Source: DATJGF01 sp035495315 (GTDB lineage: Bacteria; Verrucomicrobiota; Verrucomicrobiia; Limisphaerales; UBA8199). From it: a stretch of 64,000 nt of DNA. The stretch covers positions 47,103-111,102 of the forward strand of contig DATJGF010000173.1 in the NCBI GenBank assembly GCA_035495315.1, read 5' to 3'. The translations under genes and the position numbers were made by a program. Each line of letters opens with the position of its first letter. Positions within the stretch are counted from its first letter, which is position 1. This document shows positions 17,338 to 26,613 of this stretch, piece after piece. Under the pieces are notes generated by a model. It made no database searches. It was not told the origin of the DNA and was given only the letters and a program-made list of their open reading frames with translations.

Positions 17338-18615
17338 TCACTTCGTTTGTGCGCCCTTCTCGCGCAATTCGGCAGCCAGCGATTTAATCTCCGTTAAGTC
17401 ACGCTGCATCTCGCTCCACCCATACCACAGCGCGTAATCGGGGCTGGCGTGGAACGTCCCTTGAAACGTTCGCATCCGGTGCTCGAGAAACATCACAAAG
17501 AGCTTTTGCTCAATCACAGTCGGCGCATCATGAAAGGTCAGCAAGTCCGGAAACGGATGCGCATAGTTGGATGGCTTTTGCAGCAGGCCATCTTTGTATA
17601 GGCCGGCCACAATGCGAATCCCTTCCGCCATCAAATGATCGGCCTCCTTGATTATATTGTCGCCCTGCTCAAGTTGCTGCCTCGCGAAATTGGCCGAATG
17701 ACATTGATTGCAGGTCTGCAGCATCTGATCTCGCGGTTTTTGCCAGTCTTCCTGCGTAAGCTTCGCCACATTGGCCGCCTTGACGACGTCCAATCGCGCG
17801 GTCGGTTTGCCGCTGGGATCCAAAACCCCAAGCCCCTGCAGGATGGTTACCCGATCCTCGCTCCATTGCTTGTCCTCCGGCATCGGCAGACGCACCGCCA
17901 AAAAACCCCACGAAGTATTTACGCCGTGATGTCCTCCCTGCATGTGGCAGGTTTGGCAAGTCGGAGCAGGCGTGGAAGCCGGCAGCGTTCCGCTCTGCTT
18001 GAGCAGCGCACGAACCCCATGCTTGGAGCCGGAATACATTTCCCATTGCGGATGATCAAACCCCATGTGACAGGTCTGGCAGGCTTGCGGTTGCTGCGCC
18101 TCCTTTTTCGAGAACGTGTGCCGGGTATGACAGGCATCGCAGGAAGCCACTCCGAATCCGGCGCTGGTCTTCTTCAGTTCCTTGATTTCCTGCTCCGACT
18201 TTAAGCCGATCTTGTGGCAGCCACCGCAACCTTTCATGCCTTCAATCAATGCCATCGGCTGCCAGTGGATCGTTGGCATCGCTTTCATCGCCGCCCACGC
18301 CGCTGCGTGTTTGCCGCCTTTAAACTCTTTCACCTGCGCCTCATGACATTCGGCGCAAGTGTCTGGTGTCGGAATCTTGACTTGCGCGACATCATTCGTC
18401 GCGTTGTGGCCGGCGCCGTGGCAATCGGCGCAACCCACCTTTACCTCGCTATGCCGGCTGAGGCGCCAATCCCCAACGATATTTGGTGTCAGCTTTTGAT
18501 GACACTCAACACAAGTCTCCGAACTGACTGACGCAGCCGGCTTGGATTCGGCGCCCGAAACCAACCTTTGCGCGGCGAACATCACGAGGGTAATGGTGAG
18601 TAGAACGCGATTCAT
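17338..18615 (-). CDS. Octaheme c-type cytochrome of the hydroxylamine-oxidoreductase-like class
   Basis: A 425-aa periplasmic protein starting at the ATG at 18615, which gives a clean signal peptide (MNRVLLTITLVMFAAQRLVSGAES). Eight CxxCH haem-binding motifs are visible in order: CVECH, CADCH, CAECH, CGGCH, CDACH, CQTCH, CQTCH and CNQCH. Number, spacing and the C-terminal 'YALWYGWSEM' region resemble the octahaem HAO-like family, which acts on hydroxylamine, nitrite or hydrazine. The true substrate is not predictable, and a role as an electron carrier or reductase is also possible. No partner quinol oxidase or cytochrome lies nearby, so it seems to stand alone. Confidence 0.85.
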   Translation of the reverse strand: MNRVLLTITLVMFAAQRLVSGAESKPAASVSSETCVECHQKLTPNIVGDWRLSRHSEVKVGCADCHGAGHNATNDVAQVKIPTPDTCAECHEAQVKEFKGGKHAAAWAAMKAMPTIHWQPMALIEGMKGCGGCHKIGLKSEQEIKELKKTSAGFGVASCDACHTRHTFSKKEAQQPQACQTCHMGFDHPQWEMYSGSKHGVRALLKQSGTLPASTPAPTCQTCHMQGGHHGVNTSWGFLAVRLPMPEDKQWSEDRVTILQGLGVLDPSGKPTARLDVVKAANVAKLTQEDWQKPRDQMLQTCNQCHSANFARQQLEQGDNIIKEADHLMAEGIRIVAGLYKDGLLQKPSNYAHPFPDLLTFHDAPTVIEQKLFVMFLEHRMRTFQGTFHASPDYALWYGWSEMQRDLTEIKSLAAELREKGAQTK

Positions 18616-18809
18616 TTGCCATGAGCACATCAAATCTATGCAGTGCGAGTCAATCAGTTTTTCTTTTTTCTTTTGACTTAAGTCAACCCATTGCATCACA
18701 GGTCCCCACATTTGAATTGTTTGAAACTTGAAAACATCGCCGGATTTTGGCTGAGTGCTTCAATCAGCCTGAAGCAGAGCTATGCGCGGAAGCAGAACAT
18801 CCGAACCTA

Positions 18810-19124
18810 ATGAGAAAACCACCTATAGCACTCTATACATTCGCCCCCGTTATTTTTGCTTTCGTGGGCATTGCCATTACCTCGGAGGGGCTGACCTTTA
18901 ATGTCACTTACGACTCCACGACTCTCGGTGCCCCAGCCGGTTTTTTCACCGCATTCCAGGCAGCAATTGATTTTTTTCAAGCCAATTACAGCGATCCCAT
19001 CACAATTAATCTCCAGGTCGGTTGGGGCAAGATCAACGGCCAGAACCTCAACCCCGGGACAAACTACTCCACCACCATTACCCCGCCGGCCAAAGGAAAC
19101 CTCTTCTTCCGCCTGAAACGCTAG
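18810..19124 (+). pseudogene. Short secreted-protein fragment (N-terminus of a larger secreted family fused to a C-terminal tail)
   Basis: A 104-codon frame with a signal-like N-terminus (MRKPPIALYTFAPVIFAFVGIAIT), followed by LTFNVTYDSTT and FTAFQAAIDFFQ...DPITINLQVGWG. These are typical of the first ~70 residues of large secreted metalloprotease-like or reprolysin-like proteins in environmental bacteria. Instead of continuing, it jumps to a short tail ending GNLFFRLKR, which resembles the last strand of secreted Verrucomicrobia proteins. The middle appears to have been deleted, so this is probably a remnant. The family link is from memory of the motif pattern and is not certain. Confidence 0.5.
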
Positions 19125-19135
19125 TGTTCACCCCT

Positions 19136-19170
19136 CAACGTTCGATGGTTCAACGTTCCTGCCGAACGTC
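19136..19170. repeat. Short 'CAACGTTCGATGGTTCAACGTTC' type repeat
   Basis: Between the fragment above and lacZ lies a run of GTTCGATG/GTTCAACG units. A longer version lies at 25034-25090. Both follow gene ends. The function is unknown; such units are low-complexity extragenic repeats. Confidence 0.4.
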
Positions 19171-19173
19171 TCA

Positions 19174-22100
19174 TCACTTCGGCGCGATTCCCTGTCGTGC
19201 CAGTTTCGCCGGGTCTTCACCCGAGCCGAGCGGACGCAACCGAAAGCTGTAGGCATACTCCTGGCAAGGGATCAAAAACTCGTCGTGCGGCCATGCACCC
19301 CAACTGTCGTCTCCGCCAACCCCTTGCTGCTTCAGGTCGAGATTAAGCGTAACATATTCCCGGTGCGGCAATTCAAACGCGTGTTTGCCCGCATTCAGAT
19401 CTTCCGTCCCGTAATGCAGCGCATTGACGCTGAGCAGGGGTTGGCCGATTACCAGCAGCCCAAAGCCCTTGCGGTTCGTCAACGCCACCCACCGAGTATC
19501 CGCTTTGTTGCCTGTTTCACCCGGCTCAGTGTAGTCAGTAAAGAATTGTTCATCGACCGTGCCGCGATAAAGACCCACTCTGGCATCTTTGCGGTCGGCG
19601 TACGACTCCTGAGGCCCAGGGCCTAGCCAGGCAACTTGTTCAAATCCGGGAGGTAAACTCATCTGCATCCCCACCCGAACCAACTTCGGCAAATCCGTTT
19701 TGCCCGGTTTGAACCGCGCCGCCACCACAATATCCCCGCTGCCATATATGATATAAAAGGTCTCCCATTCAGCGCTAACTTTCGGCAGCGCCTGCACCGA
19801 TCTAACCAGCACAGCGTATGCGTCGGTCCGCGTCTCTGCGGCACAACTGCGGCACTGCGCCCCTTGGTGGGCAGTCCGCCAAATACCTTGTGAGTCGATC
19901 ATTTTCCGGCCTCGATCGTTATCGGTTTGGGCGCGCCAAAAATCCGGACGCAAGGGAGCCTTGATCAGGTCCGTCCCTTGATATCGCAGGGATTTCATTT
20001 CGCCGGATTGTTTATCGAAGGCTACTTCGAAATCTTTGCCATTGACTACAATCGTGCCGGACTCCTCGCGTAGCTGGGGAGGCCCAAAGCGGTCCTTGCC
20101 CACCATTGTTGCCGGCACGCTGTCGGGTAACTTAAACTCGTCCCAGGCAACCTCATGCCCCGCCTTGGCCCAGGCGCATTCCTTGCCTAGCGTGAAGCTT
20201 ACTTCGAGAAAGTACTCTACTCCAGGTTCAGGCTTGAATCGTTTGATTGGCACCGTCATCTGTTTCACGGAATGCGGCGCGACATCCAACGTCGAAAGCT
20301 TGCCGCTTTGAATGACTTTCCCATCGCCTTTAAGGCGCCATTGACCGGAAATGAATTCTTTTAAATTCCTGAAATCGTAACAGTTCTTCAACTCGATGGT
20401 GCGCGCCCCCAAATCCAGCGGCTTGCAATGGATATACTGGTATACGTGTTTGACATAATAGAGGCCGGGATGCGGCTTGCGATCCGGACTCACCAATCCG
20501 TTACAGCAGAAATTGTCGTCACTGGGCGTGCCATCCGGACCGAAATCGCCTCCATACGCCCAGAAGGTCTTGTCGCCAGGTTTAACTTTTTCGAAATGCG
20601 CCAATGGCAATTTTTGCTGCGGCTGTCGCAAGCCTTGATCGACCCAATCCCAGATAGAACCGCCCTGCAGGTACGGTTGGTTGTAGACTTGATTCCAATA
20701 GGACCAGAAATCGCCCGACCCGTTCCCCATGGCGTGCTCGTATTCGCACATGATGTACGGCCGCGTACGCTGCTCGGAAGAGTAGCGCCCCAATTCCGGT
20801 GGGCGCGGATACATCGGGCAGACAATGTCTGTATGTGATTTCATCCCCGCTGGCTCGTAGTGCACCGGTCGGCTCGAGTCCCGCTGGTGAATCCATTTCG
20901 ACGTCGCGTCGAAGTTCGGCCCATCCCCTGCCTCGTTCCCCAGCGACCAAATAATGATCGACGGATGATTCTTATCACGCTCGACCATTCGCACCGTGCG
21001 GTCCATATGCGCATCAGCCCAGTCGCGATTTTTCGCCAGGGTTTTTTCGTCAAAACCCATTCCATGGCTCTCGATGTTCGCCTCGTCAATCAGGTAAATG
21101 CCATAGCGATCGCAGAGGTCATACCACGCCGGCTGGTTCGGATAATGTGAGCAACGCATTGTATTAATGTTGAACTGCTTCATCAGCTGGATGTCTTTCT
21201 CCATGCTTTCGACCGTGATCGCCTGCCCCCGATCCGGATCGAATTCGTGTCGGTCAACTCCTTTGACCAGGATCCGCTGCCCATTCACCAGCAAATTGCC
21301 CTTGGCGACCTCGACCTTCCGAAATCCAACGTTGACCGGAACCACCTCCTGAACTTTGCCGGCTCCATCTTTAAGCGTCAGCAGAAGCTTGTATAAGTAC
21401 GGCGTTTCCGCCGTCCATTTCAGCGGTGCCGTCACTGGCGCCACGCCACCAACCGGTCCATCCTGTCCAGGCTTCAGATCCTGCGACATCGTTGCCGAAA
21501 GGTTAGTCGCGCCGGTCGGGTCCACCAAATCGGCGTCGAGCGTCAATGAAGATGCTTGCTCCCCATAATTGATCAGCCGGGCATTGATCTTGATTTGGCC
21601 GTTGCGATACTGCGCATCCAAATCGGTCTTCACTTCGACATCTCGGATATGAACGTTGGGCGGCGACCAGAGATAGACATCCCGAAAAATGCCGCTCAGA
21701 CGCCACATGTCTTGATCCTCAAGATAGGACCCATCGCTCCACCGAAAATTTTCCACCGCGATCGAGTTTTCGCCTGTGACAAGAAACTGGGTGATGTCGA
21801 ACTCGACCGGTGTCCGGCTGTCCTTGCCCAAACCGACCTTCTGGCCATTAATCCACAGAAAGAAGAATGAGTTCACCCCGTCGAAGGTCAGGAACACATG
21901 CCTGCCAGTCCATCCCTTCGGAATCGTGAAGGTCCGCCGGTACGAATTGACCGTGTTGTTTGGTTCGTCCGCGGGGATGAACGGTGGATTGGGCTGGGAC
22001 CCGTGCCAGGTCCAGGGATACTGAATGTTGACATAAATCGGAATGCCATAACCCGAAAGCTCAACGTTGGAGGGCACCGCAATGGTCGGCCACTCACGGT

Positions 22101-22395
22101 CATTAAAGTCCGTTTTCCAAAAATCCGGAACCCGCCCGGCAGGCGTTGCCGAATAGTGATACTTCCAATCGCCATTCAATGATTGGTAAAACGCCGATTT
22201 GACCCGCTCTCGATTATTCACCGCCCCGATGCTCCACGCTGTCTTGATATCCGGACATATCACCATCGTCGCATGAGGCGGCTGGTTATTGATCCCAGTC
22301 AACTTTGGGTTTTCCCATTCTCTTAACTCGCCGCCATTGGCCGCGGGCGACTGCCCCAGGCCCATCAACCCTAATGCGACAATGATACGATTCAT
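19174..22395 (-). CDS. lacZ: Exported beta-galactosidase, glycoside hydrolase family 2
   Basis: A 1073-aa GH2 enzyme with an N-terminal signal peptide (MNRIIVALGLMGLGQSPAANG), so it acts in the periplasm or outside. The order is sugar-binding jelly roll (~70-245), immunoglobulin-like domain, TIM barrel (~360-640) and small C-terminal domains, as in E. coli LacZ. The acid/base Glu488 is in WSLGNEAGDG and the nucleophile Glu551 is in CEYEHAMGNGSG; FNINTMRCSHYPNQPAWYDLCD is the family signature 1 region. It cuts terminal beta-galactosides. Released galactose could enter by the SSS symporter and GalK coded at 7.2-10.7 kb. It is monocistronic, with no lac regulator beside it. Confidence 0.93.
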   Translation of the reverse strand: MNRIIVALGLMGLGQSPAANGGELREWENPKLTGINNQPPHATMVICPDIKTAWSIGAVNNRERVKSAFYQSLNGDWKYHYSATPAGRVPDFWKTDFNDREWPTIAVPSNVELSGYGIPIYVNIQYPWTWHGSQPNPPFIPADEPNNTVNSYRRTFTIPKGWTGRHVFLTFDGVNSFFFLWINGQKVGLGKDSRTPVEFDITQFLVTGENSIAVENFRWSDGSYLEDQDMWRLSGIFRDVYLWSPPNVHIRDVEVKTDLDAQYRNGQIKINARLINYGEQASSLTLDADLVDPTGATNLSATMSQDLKPGQDGPVGGVAPVTAPLKWTAETPYLYKLLLTLKDGAGKVQEVVPVNVGFRKVEVAKGNLLVNGQRILVKGVDRHEFDPDRGQAITVESMEKDIQLMKQFNINTMRCSHYPNQPAWYDLCDRYGIYLIDEANIESHGMGFDEKTLAKNRDWADAHMDRTVRMVERDKNHPSIIIWSLGNEAGDGPNFDATSKWIHQRDSSRPVHYEPAGMKSHTDIVCPMYPRPPELGRYSSEQRTRPYIMCEYEHAMGNGSGDFWSYWNQVYNQPYLQGGSIWDWVDQGLRQPQQKLPLAHFEKVKPGDKTFWAYGGDFGPDGTPSDDNFCCNGLVSPDRKPHPGLYYVKHVYQYIHCKPLDLGARTIELKNCYDFRNLKEFISGQWRLKGDGKVIQSGKLSTLDVAPHSVKQMTVPIKRFKPEPGVEYFLEVSFTLGKECAWAKAGHEVAWDEFKLPDSVPATMVGKDRFGPPQLREESGTIVVNGKDFEVAFDKQSGEMKSLRYQGTDLIKAPLRPDFWRAQTDNDRGRKMIDSQGIWRTAHQGAQCRSCAAETRTDAYAVLVRSVQALPKVSAEWETFYIIYGSGDIVVAARFKPGKTDLPKLVRVGMQMSLPPGFEQVAWLGPGPQESYADRKDARVGLYRGTVDEQFFTDYTEPGETGNKADTRWVALTNRKGFGLLVIGQPLLSVNALHYGTEDLNAGKHAFELPHREYVTLNLDLKQQGVGGDDSWGAWPHDEFLIPCQEYAYSFRLRPLGSGEDPAKLARQGIAPK

Positions 22396-22569
22396 AAAAG
22401 CGGGGATTTGGTTGAATGGTGATCGGCCGACATCGAACCGGAAATAATATTAAGAGACCGCGGATTCTTTCAAGCGGGGCGCCACCTGTCCAACAACTTT
22501 ATTGTTCGACATTAGGTAACCTCCCCATTTTGGAGGGTCCATCGCTGTGATAAAAATGGTCCAAGTGCA

Positions 22570-22755
22570 ATGAGAACTGCCAAAACAAACTTGTCATTAA
22601 AGGACGCCGTTCGAGTCAAAAGCGCGGAAATGTGGCTTCGGCTTGGTGAACCCGTGTCCGCTTTGATGGAACTGCAACGCTTGAGGCGGCATGCGTGGAA
22701 ACATCCCTGGACGGAAAGTGTAGTTTGGCGGGCCGCAAAGTCTCTGGGAAGCTGA
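22570..22755 (+). CDS. Small TPR-like protein (hypothetical)
   Basis: A 61-aa frame whose middle (VKSAEMWLRLGEPVSALMELQRLRRHAWKHPWTESVVW) looks like one tetratricopeptide-type helix pair: A-x-x-W-L-x-L-G-x-x-x-x-A-L-x-E-L is the recognisable pattern. Small proteins of this form recur in Pedosphaera-like genomes. No partner gene is obvious: lacZ is divergent and the response regulator is on the opposite strand. The start codon is ATG with little upstream signal. A non-coding interpretation is possible. Confidence 0.5.
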   Translation: MRTAKTNLSLKDAVRVKSAEMWLRLGEPVSALMELQRLRRHAWKHPWTESVVWRAAKSLGS

Positions 22756-22834
22756 TAGCTTTTTAGGCGGACATCAGAGGGACCGCGCAGTTCTTGAATT
22801 CGATTCCGCGAGCCGTTGCCCAGCTCTTAAAGGC

Positions 22835-23539
22835 TTACCCCGGACGGTTTGTAATGTTCAACGACGCCAATGGATGGTTGAGCGGCGGGCCAACTAATCC
22901 CTTGGACACCGCATAACGTGTCAGTCCAGCAATATCGTGTATGTCCAGTTTGTCCATCACCGATTGCCGGTGTTTTTCCACCGTCTTAATGCTCACACCC
23001 AATGTGAACGCAATTTCTTTGTTCGGCTGTCCGCGTGCGATCAGGACCAACACCTCGTGTTCGCGTGGCGTTAGATGCGGTGCTTTGGCTATCGTCTGAC
23101 CTGCCGACAAAAATTGTCGCTGGCGGGCTCTGAGCTTCCCCGCAATTTGGGAGCTGTAATACGAATTGCCATTGCCTACTTCCCGAATCGCAGTCAATAG
23201 CTCCTCGGCAGCCGAGTGCTTGGTCATATAGCCCGATGCGCCCGCGTCCAGCACGCGGCGAACTGTCTCCTCGTCTTTGTAGGCAGAGAGCACAAGCACC
23301 TTCGAACCGGGAACCTCGCGGCGAATTTCGCGTGCCGCATCCAGACCGTTCCCCCGCGGCATCGCCAAATCCATCAGTATTACGTCAGGCCGAAGCTGTT
23401 TCGCGAGTCTCAGCGCCATTTGGCCAGTCTCGGCTTCACCCGCCACTTCCATACTTGGGTCCGCACTGATCAGGATCTTGAGACCTTCGCGCACCACTTC
23501 ATGATCTTCTGCAATCAGTACTTTTAGACTTTTTGGCAT
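22835..23539 (-). CDS. NarL/LuxR-family response regulator
   Basis: A 234-aa two-component regulator. The receiver domain (residues 5-120) has the acidic pair ED11-12, phospho-acceptor Asp57 in LMDLAMP and Lys107 in GYMTK. A LuxR-type helix-turn-helix (~155-215) carries LTPREHEVLVLIARGQPNKEIA and VSIKTVEKHRQSVMDKL. The ATG at 23539 (MPKSLKVLIAEDHE) is chosen because the receiver begins there; an upstream in-frame ATG at 23680 would add 47 unconserved residues. No histidine kinase lies next to it, so its partner is elsewhere. Its targets are not identifiable. Confidence 0.92.
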   Translation of the reverse strand: MPKSLKVLIAEDHEVVREGLKILISADPSMEVAGEAETGQMALRLAKQLRPDVILMDLAMPRGNGLDAAREIRREVPGSKVLVLSAYKDEETVRRVLDAGASGYMTKHSAAEELLTAIREVGNGNSYYSSQIAGKLRARQRQFLSAGQTIAKAPHLTPREHEVLVLIARGQPNKEIAFTLGVSIKTVEKHRQSVMDKLDIHDIAGLTRYAVSKGLVGPPLNHPLASLNITNRPG

Positions 23540-23764
23540 AAAGTTCGCAGTCCGACGATGGACCAATCCACCATTCTCGGGCATCGTTGCGCGTCCGGGG
23601 AGGAAAGTCGAGCAAGAGTTATCCACCGCCTGTGAATAAGTCGGCACTGCGGGCGGCATGCCTCGCGCAGCCGAGACCATTATGCGTCAAAACATTTCCG
23701 GAAACTTGCTTTTTTGGAGGTGTTTCCAAATCAAAAATTGCCAAACCAGGGCCGAGACGGTTTA

Positions 23765-24976
23765 ATGCAGGCGGGCAACTCCGCAAACACGGAGATTCCG
23801 AATATTTTGAAACAGATTAAGGTGTTCAGCAGAATCAGTCGTTTAAAGAGGTTCATTCTCGGTTTCACTTTGCTCCTGGTGCTGGCAGCCGTTTCGGGTT
23901 GCCATACCCTGGGCTTTTATGGGCAGGCCGTAAAAGGCCAATACCAGATTTTTGCGCACCAGGAATCCATCACCAACCTGATCGATCACCCCCAGACACC
24001 TGACACTCTACGCCAACGATTCCGCCGTCTGGAGGAGCTGCGCCAATTCGCTCATGACTCTCTGAAACTGCCCCTCGATGGACATTATAGGAAATACGTC
24101 GACGTCCACCGGCCTTACGTCGTCTGGAATGTCGAAGCCGCGCCGGAATTCTCAATGGCACCCAAGACCTGGTGGTATCCCTTGGTCGGCAGCCTCGAAT
24201 ACAGAGGTTATTTCTCGCGCGAGGGCGCAACCAATTACGCCGGCTACCTCAAATCTAAAGGCTACGATGTAACCGTCGGCGGCGTTGAAGCCTATTCAAC
24301 CCTCGGTTGGTTCAAAGACCCCGTGCTCAATACCTTCATTTTCGAACCGGATGCCGACCTGGCTGAGATAATTTTTCATGAGCTCGGACACCAGCGCGTT
24401 TTTGCCCGCGGCGATACCGATTTCAACGAAGCCTTTGCTACCACCGTCGGCCAGGAAGGAGCCCGCCGCTGGCTGAAAGCTAAAGGCGACCAGGCCAGCC
24501 TCGATGCCTATCTTGCCCATCTGCATCGCAACGATAAATTTGTCCACCTGGTAATGGCCGCACGCAGTCAGCTCGAGTCCCTCTATGGCGACCAGCGATC
24601 GCCGGACGGGCAAATCCTACGGAAACAGAAGGACCAAAAACTCCCTGCGCCGACTTTGCGAGAGCAGAAGCAGAAAATTCTGCAGAACCTCAAAGGCAAG
24701 TATCAACAGATGAGAGCTCAGTGGGGTGAGGATCAGGAATATGATAATTGGTTCTCTCACCAACTCAATAATGCCCACCTCAATTCCGTAGCAGCTTATT
24801 ACGACCTGGTCCCGGCCTTCGAGCAGTTGCTGGCCGAAAACGGCGGCGATTTGGAAAAATTCTATACCGAGGCGGATCGCCTCGCCAAAAAGCCTAAAGA
24901 GAAGCGGCATGCCGCACTACGTGCCCTGGCACAATCGAATCTGGCGCATAAGGTGGCTAATCGACCTGGAGGATGA
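23765..24976 (+). CDS. Lipoprotein zinc aminopeptidase (COG4324-like)
   Basis: A ~403-aa protein with a basic N-terminus, a hydrophobic segment and a lipobox (AAVSGC), so it should be a membrane-anchored lipoprotein. The catalytic motif HELGHQRVF (HExxH, residues ~205-209) sits in the pattern ADLAEIIFHELGHQ, followed by a downstream NEAFATTVGQEGARRWL glutamate. That arrangement is typical of the 'predicted aminopeptidase' family. The start is uncertain: the ATG at 23765 is used here, but the frame is open back to 23714, and Met codons nearer the hydrophobic stretch are absent. It is divergent from the response regulator. Confidence 0.85.
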   Translation: MQAGNSANTEIPNILKQIKVFSRISRLKRFILGFTLLLVLAAVSGCHTLGFYGQAVKGQYQIFAHQESITNLIDHPQTPDTLRQRFRRLEELRQFAHDSLKLPLDGHYRKYVDVHRPYVVWNVEAAPEFSMAPKTWWYPLVGSLEYRGYFSREGATNYAGYLKSKGYDVTVGGVEAYSTLGWFKDPVLNTFIFEPDADLAEIIFHELGHQRVFARGDTDFNEAFATTVGQEGARRWLKAKGDQASLDAYLAHLHRNDKFVHLVMAARSQLESLYGDQRSPDGQILRKQKDQKLPAPTLREQKQKILQNLKGKYQQMRAQWGEDQEYDNWFSHQLNNAHLNSVAAYYDLVPAFEQLLAENGGDLEKFYTEADRLAKKPKEKRHAALRALAQSNLAHKVANRPGG

Positions 24977-25033
24977 CGCCCGGGCCGAGGGGCCTAGTCC
25001 TCGCGTTCGTTCAATACACCACGAGCCAGCGCC

Positions 25034-25090
25034 GAAAGTTCAACTTCAGTTCAAAGTTCGATGTTCAGCGTTCGATTGTTCGGTGTTGAG
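25034..25090. repeat. Degenerate GTTCGATGTTCAGCG-type tandem repeat
   Basis: This stretch between the aminopeptidase and the Gfo/Idh gene is made of variants of GTTCAACTTC, GTTCAAAGTTCGATG and GTTCAGCGTTCGATT. It is related to the shorter repeat at 19136-19170. A small hairpin (GAGGCG-TAA-CGCCTC) right after it ends at the downstream convergent stop codon at 25114. Confidence 0.45.
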
Positions 25091-25113
25091 ACGACGTCTT
25101 GAGGCGTAACGCC

Positions 25114-26463
25114 TCAGCATCCCTTCGTCTGTCCAGGCATCGCCACAGGGTACTTGCCCGCCGCGTCAGGCATCGCCGGTGGATTCGTGTTCCAGTCCCA
25201 ATGATCTAGCCCGGGGGCCAATTCCAGCTCGGACGCCAATGCCTCTTCCCATGTGATCCGTCTGCCGGATTCGCACGCCATTCGCCCCATAATCGCTGTC
25301 AGGCAAGACTTGGCACAGCGTTCCGTCTCATTGTACCGCTTGTCATTGCGGATCGCGTCGAAAAGCAGGTCATGTTCCCGTTGATAATGATCGCACTCTG
25401 CTCCCTTATAGCTCCAGAGCAAATCCTGCGAAGCCTGATTGTGCCCCTTGAAAAGCCGCGGCTTGGGCTGCCCTTCTCCGAGAATCGCCGAACCGGTCGT
25501 CCCCTGGATCTGATCCCCAAAGAAATCCCAGCAATTGGTCATATGCCGACCTTGGGCCATCAAACGCGTGCCGTCTGCGAAAATATATTCTGCGGCGTAA
25601 TGGTCGAATAACTGATCCGGTTCCTGGCGTACTTGGCGACCACCCATCCCCTGCACCGATACCGGCCAGCCATTTTTCACCCAGCAACAGACATCAATGT
25701 TGTGGATTAGCCAGTCGACAATGAAGCTGCCGTTTAGCCAGGTGAAATTGCTGTAATTCGCAATCTGATGGGCCAATTCAGTCGTACCCGCCTGCTTCGG
25801 AGCAAACCCTACCGGACCATGCATCCGGTAGGCCCATTCGGTGATGACCTCCCCGATGCGGCCCTCATGAATCTCCTGGACACATTGTTCCAGAGGCAGG
25901 TAATGCCGGCTCATCAAGCCTCCCGCCACTTTTAGATTCGTCTCTGCCGCGGCGGCGCCCGTTTTCAACACGCGGCGGATCCCTGGCCCGTCAACGGCGA
26001 ATGATTTCTCCATGAAAACATGAACCCCCTTCGCGACCGCATACTCGAAATGCATCGGCCGAAACGCCGGTGGTGTCGCCAGCAGCACCACGTCTCCTTT
26101 GCCCAGTGAATCTATTGCCTTCTTAAAGCCTTCCAACCCAATGAACTGACGCTCAGGCGGCACCTCAACCTGCTTTTCGTGCGCCTGCCGAATGTTGCCC
26201 AGACTGCCCTGCAACCGATGATCGAAAACGTCTGCCATCGCCCACAATTTGGTCGGACCACTGGTCGAAAGCGCTTGCGCAGCCGCGCCCGTGCCACGCC
26301 CGCCGCAACCCACCAGCGCGATCTTTATCATATTCTTTTCAGCTGCGTAACCAGGCGAGACGATCGCGCCGCTCAGAGCTGTCGCTGCCATCGCACCGGC
26401 AGATGTTTTGAGGAATTCCCGCCGGCTCGTGCGCACCGGCCTTGATATATTCGGAGAGTTCAT
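25114..26463 (-). CDS. Tat-exported Gfo/Idh/MocA family oxidoreductase
   Basis: A 449-aa protein. A twin-arginine signal (TSRREFLKTSAG, then a hydrophobic AAATALSGAIV region) predicts export as a folded protein. The N-terminal Rossmann motif IALVGCGGRGTGAAAQA (~48-64) binds NAD(P). The segment DVVLLATPPAFRPMHFEYAVAKGVHVFMEKSFAVDGPG is the standard Gfo/Idh/MocA pattern, with the EK dyad. A C-terminal dimerisation/sugar-binding part follows. Such exported members are very common in Verrucomicrobia and Planctomycetes; their sugar substrates are mostly unknown. It is monocistronic, opposite in strand to both neighbours. Confidence 0.9.
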   Translation of the reverse strand: MNSPNISRPVRTSRREFLKTSAGAMAATALSGAIVSPGYAAEKNMIKIALVGCGGRGTGAAAQALSTSGPTKLWAMADVFDHRLQGSLGNIRQAHEKQVEVPPERQFIGLEGFKKAIDSLGKGDVVLLATPPAFRPMHFEYAVAKGVHVFMEKSFAVDGPGIRRVLKTGAAAAETNLKVAGGLMSRHYLPLEQCVQEIHEGRIGEVITEWAYRMHGPVGFAPKQAGTTELAHQIANYSNFTWLNGSFIVDWLIHNIDVCCWVKNGWPVSVQGMGGRQVRQEPDQLFDHYAAEYIFADGTRLMAQGRHMTNCWDFFGDQIQGTTGSAILGEGQPKPRLFKGHNQASQDLLWSYKGAECDHYQREHDLLFDAIRNDKRYNETERCAKSCLTAIMGRMACESGRRITWEEALASELELAPGLDHWDWNTNPPAMPDAAGKYPVAMPGQTKGC

Positions 26464-26560
26464 GGTTCGAAGCAGTATATTGTTAAGCAGAGTACGAACT
26501 GATTACCGGCTGGGCCTCATCATTTCTCCTTCACGGACACTTTGCAAGTATTAATCTTCT

Positions 26561-26581
26561 CAAATTGCAAATTGCAAATTA
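26561..26581 (+). repeat. Three tandem CAAATTG units upstream of modA
   Basis: The heptamer CAAATTG is repeated three times, the last copy incomplete, about 35 bp before the modA start. It could be a regulator site or chance AT-rich spacer; no ModE-type binding site was recognised. Confidence 0.3.
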
Positions 26582-26613
26582 TTCATTGCCGCACAAACAT
26601 TGCCAAACAACGC

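Noticed and set aside
23540..23680. Longer N-terminus for the response regulator
   Set aside because: The extra 47 residues lie before the receiver's first strand and show no conserved pattern; the ATG at 23539 is the better start.
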